DNA of 12,828 nucleotides, from contig USBM01000039.1 of NCBI GenBank assembly GCA_900552885.1, positions 1-12,828 on the forward strand, read 5' to 3'. Below the pieces are notes generated by a model. That model did no database searches and was not told the DNA's origin. It was given only the letters and a program-made list of their open reading frames with translations. Every line of letters begins with the position of its first letter. Positions within the stretch are counted from its first letter, which is position 1. The DNA is from an uncultured Clostridium sp. Lineage in GTDB: Bacteria > Bacillota > Clostridia > Lachnospirales > Lachnospiraceae. This document shows, one piece after another, positions 1 to 6,594 of this stretch. The translations under genes and the position numbers were made by a program.

Positions 1-105
1 CAGGTATCACATACAACGAGTGAGTTTGATGTGTCGGATGTGTACCGGTTTCAGGAAGATGCATTTACGTTTCGGTTTACGATAGTTCCGTTTGGAAAGA
101 GATAA
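1..105 (+). CDS. C-terminal end of an unidentified protein (partial)
   Basis: An open frame runs from the first base of the window to a TAA at 103-105, giving 34 residues that end in FTIVPFGKR. The 5' part lies outside the window. The piece is rich in Asp, Phe and Thr, and I see no recognisable motif, membrane segment or catalytic residue. It is probably the tail of a larger soluble or extracytoplasmic protein. It ends 5 bp before the -35 box of the next promoter, so it belongs to a separate upstream transcription unit, and no hairpin terminator separates the two. That it is coding rests only on frame continuity and the ordinary codon use of the fragment. Confidence 0.5.
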   Translation, partial: QVSHTTSEFDVSDVYRFQEDAFTFRFTIVPFGKR

Positions 106-109
106 AACC

Positions 110-138
110 TTGACTTCAAAAGTGTGTTTCGATATAGT
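110..138 (+). promoter_or_regulatory. Sigma-A-type promoter of the LTA-synthase-like gene
   Basis: TTGACT (110-115) and TATAGT (133-138) are separated by exactly 17 bp; each differs from consensus by one base. Transcription would begin near 145, which places the upstream GTG at 124 inside the promoter and supports translation from ATG 184. Seen in sequence; activity is inferred. Confidence 0.6.
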
Positions 139-183
139 GAAAAAGTAGGTTTACAAACACATTGGATAGAAGAAGGAATGATT

Positions 184-2403
184 ATGTTGGAAAAAGGAAA
201 GCGTAGTAAGATTGTATTTCAGGCAAGATGGCTGATGCCGTTGTTTATGATGGTGTTAGAGGTGGTGTTTCATGTTGCGGCATTTGGCGGCGTGGATGGC
301 AATGTGTGGAATGGAATCTTGTTTGCGCTTCCCTTTTCTTTTTTTGCACTTTTTGTAGGCAGTACAAAACATAGAAGTTGGAACCGTGTAGTAAGAGGCG
401 TATTGCTTTTGTTGATGATAATATATGGGATAACACAGTTGATCTATCAGCAGGTATTTGGCAATTTCCTTTCCTTGAAGTCGGTATCAAAGGGGGCAGG
501 ACAGGCGATGGATTTTACTTCCACGATCCTACAGGCGGGCAAGGAGAAGGCGGCGGCAATTCTTTGTATGATATTGCTCTGGCTCGTGTATGTTGTGGCA
601 GATGCTTACTTTGACAAGAAGAGTGATGGAGAGGATATACAAGTTGGCAGGAGAGAACGTTTATTATATGCAGCAGGTGTACTTCTGCTTCCGGTTGTCG
701 GAACGGTGATTTTACTGATCGAGGGAACCGGGTTTCACAGTGCTTTTGATACGAAGGTTCATTTTCACCGGACGGAGCAGTCCATGTACAAATTGGGAAT
801 GACGGAAACATTGACTAAGGATATGGCTGAGAATATATGTGATGGACTTGGAATTACGGAAAGACAATGGAACCGAGGCTATCTGTGGGTGGAAGAACGG
901 CTTGGTGGAAGTGATAAGGAAGATCTGGCACAGGAGAGAAAAGGGGATATGGGAATCTCTGATCTGGAGGATGCTAAGGGCAATATTGCAGGGAATGCAG
1001 AATTGAAGAAAGAAAACGGTTCTGCGCAGAAGGATGGCATATCTGAAAAGAAAGAGCCCCGGTATCATGAATGGAATATTAATTTTGCAGAGCTTGCAAA
1101 GGGAAGTGCAGATGAAGAATTAAACGGGATGCACTCCTATTTTTCAAGCGTGTCGCCAACAGCAGAGAATTCGTATACCGGAATGTTTGAGGGATATAAT
1201 CTCATTTATATTACGGCAGAAAGTTTCAGTGATGTGGTTATTGATAAGGAGCGGACGCCGGTACTGTATCAGATGTGGAAAGAGGGGGTACAGTTTGAGA
1301 ATTTCTATACGCCGAGTTGGTATCTGAGTACGATTGATGGGGAGTATGTGAACTGTCTTGGACAGATTCCGGTGGATGGAGACTGGAGTCTTGAACATGC
1401 CGCAAAAGGCTCATTGCCAATAGCACTGGGGAACCAGCTACAACAGAAAGGATATGTCTGCAATGCGTATCACGATCATGATTCTTATTATTATGACCGG
1501 ACCAAGACGCATCCGAAGCTGGGATATACTTTTAAGGCAGTCGGGGCAGGACTTACCTTTGAATCCATGTATCCGGAGTCGGATCTGGAATTGATGGAGA
1601 TTACAGCGGATGAGTATGTGAATAAGGCACCATTTCATACTTACTATATGACGATGAGCGGTCATTTACCGTATACATATGGGTATAATTCCATGGCGGT
1701 GAAGAACCGGGAAGTGACAGAAGGTATGGACCTTACGGAAAATGCAGCCTGTTACCTGGAGGCAAATCAGGAACTGGAATATGCCTTGGAGTATCTCGTT
1801 GATCAGTTGAAGCAGAAAGGACAATTGGAGCATACCTTGTTTGTGGTGGCACCGGATCATTATCCGTATGGTCTGAAAAAGGGTGCTTATGATGAATTAC
1901 GGAAAGCAACCGGGCATGTAATAGATGAGAATGATGTGTTGCATATGGAGCGTGATGGGAATGCGGATGCCACGGTTAATGGAGGGGGTTCTGACATGGA
2001 AGTGATTGCTGTGGAGCAGGATGCCTTTGAGTTATACCGGAATACCTGTCTGATATGGAGTGCAGCGATGGAGAACATGGACGAATTCCCTATGACGGTG
2101 GAGAAATGCTGTTCCAATCTGGATCTGCTGCCGACCATATCAAATCTGATGGGACTTGACTATGATTCCCGGTTGTTGGCAGGAAGAGACATGTTATCAG
2201 ATGATATGGGACTGGTGATGTTCAAGGATCAGAGTTTTCTGACAGATCGGGTGCGGTATAACGCAACGACCGGAGAAACGGTGTGGATGGGTGGAACAGA
2301 AGATGAATCGTATCTGCAACAGTGTATGCAGATGGTGGAGAACCGGTTCCGGTATTCAGCACTGGTGTTACAGAAGGATTATTATAGTGTGGTGAACCCC
2401 TGA
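184..2403 (+). CDS. LTA synthase family membrane sulfatase-fold phosphotransferase
   Basis: A 739-residue protein with the layout of lipoteichoic acid synthase/phosphoglycerol transferases. Five hydrophobic segments (about residues 15-35, 42-60, 67-92, 122-143 and 160-180) precede an extracellular alkaline-phosphatase/sulfatase-type domain (about 335-670). Visible active-site elements are ITAESF (metal ligand Glu346), STIDGEY (probable nucleophile Thr383), SGHLPY (His494) and APDHYPY (Asp558/His559); the LDLLPT motif near 647 is also typical. Family members transfer glycerol phosphate from phosphatidylglycerol to a surface polymer or glycan; the exact acceptor here is unknown. ATG 184 is chosen because AGAAGGA (171-177) lies 6 nt upstream; an in-frame GTG at 124 falls within the promoter. 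A Lys/Glu/Gly-rich, low-complexity linker (about 240-292) separates membrane and catalytic parts. A Gly/Asp-rich insert follows the DH motif (about 575-612). The gene appears monocistronic. Confidence 0.85.
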   Translation: MLEKGKRSKIVFQARWLMPLFMMVLEVVFHVAAFGGVDGNVWNGILFALPFSFFALFVGSTKHRSWNRVVRGVLLLLMIIYGITQLIYQQVFGNFLSLKSVSKGAGQAMDFTSTILQAGKEKAAAILCMILLWLVYVVADAYFDKKSDGEDIQVGRRERLLYAAGVLLLPVVGTVILLIEGTGFHSAFDTKVHFHRTEQSMYKLGMTETLTKDMAENICDGLGITERQWNRGYLWVEERLGGSDKEDLAQERKGDMGISDLEDAKGNIAGNAELKKENGSAQKDGISEKKEPRYHEWNINFAELAKGSADEELNGMHSYFSSVSPTAENSYTGMFEGYNLIYITAESFSDVVIDKERTPVLYQMWKEGVQFENFYTPSWYLSTIDGEYVNCLGQIPVDGDWSLEHAAKGSLPIALGNQLQQKGYVCNAYHDHDSYYYDRTKTHPKLGYTFKAVGAGLTFESMYPESDLELMEITADEYVNKAPFHTYYMTMSGHLPYTYGYNSMAVKNREVTEGMDLTENAACYLEANQELEYALEYLVDQLKQKGQLEHTLFVVAPDHYPYGLKKGAYDELRKATGHVIDENDVLHMERDGNADATVNGGGSDMEVIAVEQDAFELYRNTCLIWSAAMENMDEFPMTVEKCCSNLDLLPTISNLMGLDYDSRLLAGRDMLSDDMGLVMFKDQSFLTDRVRYNATTGETVWMGGTEDESYLQQCMQMVENRFRYSALVLQKDYYSVVNP

Positions 2404-2442
2404 TAAAAGATAGATATAGATTGTTATTTTGAAAAAATACTG

Positions 2443-2471
2443 TAGACAGTAGACAGAAGAGAATATACAAT
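2443..2471 (+). promoter_or_regulatory. Probable promoter of the isomerase-GH5 operon, with a 7-bp direct repeat
   Basis: TAGACA (2443-2448) and TACAAT (2466-2471) are 17 bp apart, one mismatch each to the sigma-A consensus. GTAGACA is repeated back to back at 2442-2448 and 2449-2455, covering the -35 box, which could be a regulator site or chance. The predicted start near 2478 leaves a leader of about 26 nt containing the ribosome binding site AGAGGGAG before ATG 2504. Confidence 0.45.
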
Positions 2472-2503
2472 AAAGAAGTAGTATTTGAAAAGAGGGAGAT
2501 ATT

Positions 2504-3745
2504 ATGGATAAGAAATATCGTATAGATACGATGGAAAACAAACAATTCATGCGACAATTGGGACTGGATCTTCTTCGATTTGGACATCAGATAGTATCGC
2601 CACAGGGTGGAGCGTATTATTTGGGGGATGATGGAACTCCGATGACAGAAAGACCGAGAGAGACGTGGATCACCTGTCGTATGGCACATGTATATAGCAT
2701 GGGAATGTTAATGGGTCATGAAGGAAGTGAAGAACTGGTGGCTGCAATGCTGGGAGGGCTATCCGGTGAATTACAGGATAGAGAGCATGGCGGATGGTAT
2801 GCAGGAAGAACCGGAGATAATGGTATTCTGCCGGATAAACAGTGCTATGCACATGCATTCGTTATTCTGGCAGCTGCATCTGCTTGTCTGACAGGCAACA
2901 AAGATGCGGAGAAGCTGTTGGAGCAGGCAGTAACAGTATATGATGATTATTTCTGGCAGGAAGAGGAAGGATTGGCAGTAGATAACTGGAATACGGAATT
3001 TACTAAGCTGAGCAGTTATCGTGGGCTAAATGCAAACATGCATACCGTGGAAGCATTTCTGGCGGTAGCTGATGTGACTAGAAGAGAAGAATATCGAAAG
3101 AGAGCGGGAAGGATCATTGACCGCGTGATCGGATGGGCAAAGGAAAATGATTGGCGGATACCGGAACATTTTACAAGTGATTGGCAGGCAGATCTTGCTT
3201 ATAATGAAGATCATCCGGCAGATCCGTTCAAACCATATGGTGCAACGCCGGGACATGGAATTGAATGGGGACGGTTGATCACACAATGGGTTTGTGCAAG
3301 TTATAAGGATCAGGAAAGGTGCAGACCATACTTAGAGGCGGCACAATATCTATATAATCGGGCAGTTGCGGATGCGTGGTGTGTGGATGGTGCACCGGGA
3401 ATGGTCTATACAACGGATTGGAAAGGAAAACCGGTTGTGCACGATCGTATGCATTGGACATTAGCAGAGGCAATTAATACCTCGGCGGTGCTTTATCGGG
3501 TGACAGGCAATAAGAAATATGCAACGGATTATGAGAAGTTTATGAAATATTTGGATGAATGTGTAGTGGACCATGTAAAAGGTTCCTGGTATCATCAGTT
3601 AAATGAAAAGAACGAGGTAATTGGAACCGTATGGCCGGGAAAATCGGATCTGTATCATGCATTTCAGGCAACGAAGATTCCATACATGCCGGTAGATACT
3701 TCGGTTGCAGTTAATGTACAACGCAATGCACATGTGGAATTATAA
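2504..3745 (+). CDS. AGE-family aldose-ketose isomerase (YihS / mannose isomerase-like)
   Basis: A 413-residue soluble protein of the N-acylglucosamine 2-epimerase superfamily with an (alpha/alpha)6-barrel. It closely resembles the E. coli YihS / bacterial D-mannose isomerase branch along its whole length. Matching landmarks are WITCRMAHVYS (Arg59), GGWYAG (96-101), CYAH (His117), YRGLNANMHTVEAFL (Asn176, His180), ATPGHGIEWGRL (His251, Glu254), DWKGKPVV (305-312) and DLYHAF (His385). The three His residues correspond to the catalytic and binding histidines of that branch. The family interconverts mannose and fructose, or sulfoquinovose and sulfofructose, in the cytoplasm. No sulfoquinovosidase, SF kinase or aldolase is nearby, and a GH5 gene follows after 57 bp, so mannose (or a related hexose) is the more likely substrate; this is inference. 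There is no signal peptide. The AGE family also contains cellobiose 2-epimerases, but the motifs fit YihS better. Confidence 0.85.
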   Translation: MDKKYRIDTMENKQFMRQLGLDLLRFGHQIVSPQGGAYYLGDDGTPMTERPRETWITCRMAHVYSMGMLMGHEGSEELVAAMLGGLSGELQDREHGGWYAGRTGDNGILPDKQCYAHAFVILAAASACLTGNKDAEKLLEQAVTVYDDYFWQEEEGLAVDNWNTEFTKLSSYRGLNANMHTVEAFLAVADVTRREEYRKRAGRIIDRVIGWAKENDWRIPEHFTSDWQADLAYNEDHPADPFKPYGATPGHGIEWGRLITQWVCASYKDQERCRPYLEAAQYLYNRAVADAWCVDGAPGMVYTTDWKGKPVVHDRMHWTLAEAINTSAVLYRVTGNKKYATDYEKFMKYLDECVVDHVKGSWYHQLNEKNEVIGTVWPGKSDLYHAFQATKIPYMPVDTSVAVNVQRNAHVEL

Positions 3746-3802
3746 TGGCGCAAAGAATTTGGTAGAATACAGGGCTTTGCTGAGAACAAAAGGAGGACAA
3801 GT

Positions 3803-4837
3803 ATGAAACGATTTGAAGGATTTGAACATGGTGTGAATTTAGGTGGATGGTTATCGCAGTGTGTGAGTTATGAGAAAGAACATTTTGATACATTTATTTT
3901 GGAAGAAGACATCAAGAGAATTGCAGATTGGGGATTGGATCATGTACGGGTTCCGGTTGACTATAGTATTATTGAAAAGGAAGATGGGACATTTAAGGAA
4001 GATGGATTTCAGTATATTGATAACTGCATTGCATGGTGTAAGAAGTATGGATTACATATGTTGTTAGACTTACATAAAGTTTATGGATATACATTTGATC
4101 CATTGGATCATGGTGATCTTGAGAAGTTTTTCCATGACAAAGATTTACAGGAACGGTTTATTCAGACCTGGTCAGAGATTGCAAGACGTTATGGCAAGTA
4201 TAGTGATACGGTTGCATTTGAGTTGTTAAATGAGGTTGTAAGTCCGAGTGTAGTGGATGAGTGGAATACCATTATCAGAAATACAACAACAGCCATTCGT
4301 GAGATTGCACCGGATACTTATATTGTATTTGGTGGTGTCAGATACAATAATGTGACGAGTGTGCCACTGCTCATCGAGCCGTTTGCAGATAAGTTAGTGT
4401 ATAATTTTCATTGTTATGATCCGTTTGTATTTACGCATCAGAAAGCATACTGGGTAGAAGGAATGCCGAAGGATTTTGAGATGTCTTATCCAGGCTCTCT
4501 CGAATTATATCGGGAAAAGAGTGCATTATTTAACAGGGAATCTACGGCTGCCATTTATGTAGAAGATATTAAAGAGGTAGGACCGCAAATGTTCGAAGTG
4601 CTATTTGCACAGGCTGTGAAGACAGCAGAGGAAAGAGGCGTTGCGCTTTACTGTGGTGAGTATGGTGTTATTGATCAGGCACCGGTTGAAGATTCCCTAC
4701 GCTGGATCAAGGATATTAACTCTGCCTTTGACAAGATGGGAATTGGAAGAGCATTGTGGAACTATAAGAATAAAGATTATGGTATTGTGGATGAGCATTA
4801 TGCAGCCATTCGTGATGAATTGGTAAAGTACCTGTAA
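3803..4837 (+). CDS. Intracellular GH5 family glycoside hydrolase
   Basis: A 344-residue single-domain clan GH-A (beta/alpha)8 enzyme of the GH5 type. The start NLGGWLS (12-18) is followed by HVRVP (Arg49), LLDLH (His91), FELLNE (Asn143 and acid/base Glu144), NFHCYDP (His203), YCGEYGV (nucleophile Glu286) and ALWNYK (Trp319). These are the conserved catalytic and subsite residues of retaining GH5 enzymes such as endo-glucanases, mannanases and beta-glucosidases/mannosidases. No signal peptide, carbohydrate-binding module or anchor is present, so it should act in the cytoplasm on imported oligosaccharides rather than on polymers; this is inference. An AGGAGG site (from 3792) lies just upstream of ATG 3803. 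It follows the sugar isomerase by 57 bp without a terminator, indicating one operon. Substrate (beta-mannoside versus beta-glucoside) cannot be fixed from sequence alone. Confidence 0.85.
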   Translation: MKRFEGFEHGVNLGGWLSQCVSYEKEHFDTFILEEDIKRIADWGLDHVRVPVDYSIIEKEDGTFKEDGFQYIDNCIAWCKKYGLHMLLDLHKVYGYTFDPLDHGDLEKFFHDKDLQERFIQTWSEIARRYGKYSDTVAFELLNEVVSPSVVDEWNTIIRNTTTAIREIAPDTYIVFGGVRYNNVTSVPLLIEPFADKLVYNFHCYDPFVFTHQKAYWVEGMPKDFEMSYPGSLELYREKSALFNRESTAAIYVEDIKEVGPQMFEVLFAQAVKTAEERGVALYCGEYGVIDQAPVEDSLRWIKDINSAFDKMGIGRALWNYKNKDYGIVDEHYAAIRDELVKYL

Positions 4838-4925
4838 GACCATAATCAGCAAGGTTTGTTAAATGTGATGTAAGGGTTTGACCCCATCATTACAATATAT
4901 CTAGGGATATAAGGAGGATCAGTAT

Positions 4926-6167
4926 ATGAAATTAAATAGTACACAGTTGTCACAGGTGGATGCACAGATCAAGAGATTGATTCAGGCAGACAGCTATTAT
5001 GGAAAGCTATACAAAGAGGCCGGGATTGAAGGGGTATCCGGCCAGGAGGATTTTGAGAAGCTTCCATTTTCCAGCAAAGAGGATCTTCGCAATGCCTATC
5101 CGCTTGGCATTCAGGCAGTTCCGGATGAAGAGGTTGTTCGAATTCATTCTTCTTCCGGTACAACAGGGAAACCGGTTATCATTCCTTATACTGCAAAGGA
5201 TGTAGACGATTGGGCAACGATGTTTGCACGCTGCTATGAGACAGCAGGCATCACGAATAAGGATCGGATCCAGATCACACCGGGATATGGTCTGTGGACA
5301 GCGGGGATCGGATTTCAGGCAGGCTGTGAGAAACTTGGTGCTATGGCAATTCCAATGGGACCGGGCAATACAGATAAGCAGATCCAGATGATGATCGATC
5401 TAAAGGCAACGGTATTGACGGCAACATCATCTTATGCATTATTGCTGGCAGAAGAGATCAATCGCCGTGGAATCCGGGATCAGATTCATTTGAAGAAAGG
5501 TGTGATCGGTTCCGAACGTTGGAGCGAGAAGATGCGTAACTATATTGGTCATGAACTGGGTATTGAATTATATGACATTTATGGATTGACAGAGATCTAT
5601 GGTCCTGGCATTGGAATCAGTTGTTCGGAAAATGCGGGTATGCATTATTGGGATGATTATGTTTACATTGAGATCATTGATCCGAAGACCTTACAGCCGG
5701 TACCGGATGGTGAGGAAGGCGAGATTGTGATTACTACATTGGTGAAGGAAGGAGCACCATTGCTTCGTTTCCGTACCCATGATATTTCTAGAATTATTCC
5801 GGGTGAATGTCCATGTGGCAGAAAACATCCGCGTCTGGATGTTATTAAAGGACGTAGTGATGACATGTTTAAGGTACACGGTGTCAACATGTTCCCGAGT
5901 CAGGTAGAAGAGATTCTTGGCATGGTAGATGGCGTATCGAGTGAGTATAGCATTAACATTGCACATGATGAGAGTATCAACCGTGATATTATTCTGGTAA
6001 CGGCAGAGGCAGAGGGACGTGTTGACTTTGAGAAGACAGCGCACACCATTAAGGGCTTGTTCAAGTCAAGAATGAGTGTAACTCCGAAGGTAACGGTAGT
6101 TCCGGTTGGAACACTTCCGAGATTTGAGAAGAAAGCAAAACGTGTCATTGATCATCGTGAGGAATGA
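4926..6167 (+). CDS. paaK: Phenylacetate-CoA ligase family acyl/aryl-CoA synthetase
   Basis: A 413-residue ANL-superfamily adenylate-forming enzyme of the PaaK type, which activates an aryl or aryl-acetic acid to its CoA thioester via an acyl-AMP. Visible landmarks are the P-loop HSSSGTTGKP (74-83), ITPGYGLWTAGIGFQ (117-131), the acid-binding/AMP motif IYGLTEIYGPGIG (218-230), RFRTHD (281-286), the PaaK signature CPCGRKHPRLDVIKGRSDD (295-313) and a C-terminal PRFEKKAKRV containing the expected catalytic Lys region (398-407). Length is at the short end of the family, as in anaerobic Firmicutes. An AAGGAGG site (4911-4917) precedes ATG 4926. In clostridia PaaK homologues often sit with indolepyruvate ferredoxin oxidoreductase or ACT-domain genes; here a VOC protein and a SulP transporter follow instead. 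The true acid substrate is uncertain. Confidence 0.85.
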   Translation: MKLNSTQLSQVDAQIKRLIQADSYYGKLYKEAGIEGVSGQEDFEKLPFSSKEDLRNAYPLGIQAVPDEEVVRIHSSSGTTGKPVIIPYTAKDVDDWATMFARCYETAGITNKDRIQITPGYGLWTAGIGFQAGCEKLGAMAIPMGPGNTDKQIQMMIDLKATVLTATSSYALLLAEEINRRGIRDQIHLKKGVIGSERWSEKMRNYIGHELGIELYDIYGLTEIYGPGIGISCSENAGMHYWDDYVYIEIIDPKTLQPVPDGEEGEIVITTLVKEGAPLLRFRTHDISRIIPGECPCGRKHPRLDVIKGRSDDMFKVHGVNMFPSQVEEILGMVDGVSSEYSINIAHDESINRDIILVTAEAEGRVDFEKTAHTIKGLFKSRMSVTPKVTVVPVGTLPRFEKKAKRVIDHREE

Positions 6168-6190
6168 TCGGCATCATGGAGGATAAGAGC

Positions 6191-6574
6191 GTGAGTTTAA
6201 TTAAGGGAATTCATCATGTATCACTGAAATGCTGCAATGACAAAGAATATGAGGAAGAGATACATTTTTACAAAGACATTCTTGGAATCCCGGTTGTCAG
6301 AAGCTGGGATGCAGGAATCATGTTAGATACGGGATCGGGGATCATTGAGATCTTTTCCGACGGACAGGAGAATTTACCACAGGGTACGATCCGGCATTTT
6401 GCATTGGCAACGGATGATGTAGATACCTGTGTACAAGCAGTACGCAAGGCCGGCTATGAGGTGTTCATAGAGCCAAAGGACATTGAGATTGCATCACGGC
6501 CGAAATTCCCGGCAAGAATTGCATTTTGCAGGGGACCGCTTGGGGAAGAGATTGAGTTCTTTTGTGAGGGGTAA
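6191..6574 (+). CDS. VOC (glyoxalase/bleomycin resistance fold) protein
   Basis: A small metal-binding vicinal oxygen chelate protein with two beta-alpha-beta-beta-beta modules. Likely metal ligands, spaced as in glyoxalase I / methylmalonyl-CoA epimerase-type proteins, are the His of GIHHVSLKC, the Glu of IIEIFSDG, the His of IRHFALATDDVD and the Glu of GPLGEEIEFF. The reaction is unknown; epimerisation, isomerisation or dioxygenase-like chemistry all occur in this fold. I place the start at GTG 6191 because GGAGGA (6178-6183) lies 7 nt upstream. In-frame ATG codons at 6164 (overlapping the ligase stop as ATGA) and 6176 are alternatives that add 9 or 5 residues but have poorly spaced ribosome sites. 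The overlap or near-overlap with the PaaK-type gene implies translational coupling and a shared pathway, perhaps acting on the CoA ester; that role is inference. Confidence 0.75.
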   Translation: MSLIKGIHHVSLKCCNDKEYEEEIHFYKDILGIPVVRSWDAGIMLDTGSGIIEIFSDGQENLPQGTIRHFALATDDVDTCVQAVRKAGYEVFIEPKDIEIASRPKFPARIAFCRGPLGEEIEFFCEG

Positions 6575-6594
6575 AGAAGAAAGAAGGAACACAC

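Noticed and set aside
4865..4894. Imperfect inverted repeat (GTGATGTAAGGG with CCCCATCATTAC) between the GH5 gene and the PaaK-type gene, as a terminator
   Set aside because: Only 8 Watson-Crick pairs of 12 plus one wobble, with interior mismatches and no T-run. It may weakly separate the two units, but it does not support a terminator call.
4878..4911. TTGACC at 4878-4883 as the -35 box of a promoter for the PaaK-type gene
   Set aside because: No acceptable -10 hexamer lies 16-18 bp downstream; the nearby TACAAT at 4891 is far too close.
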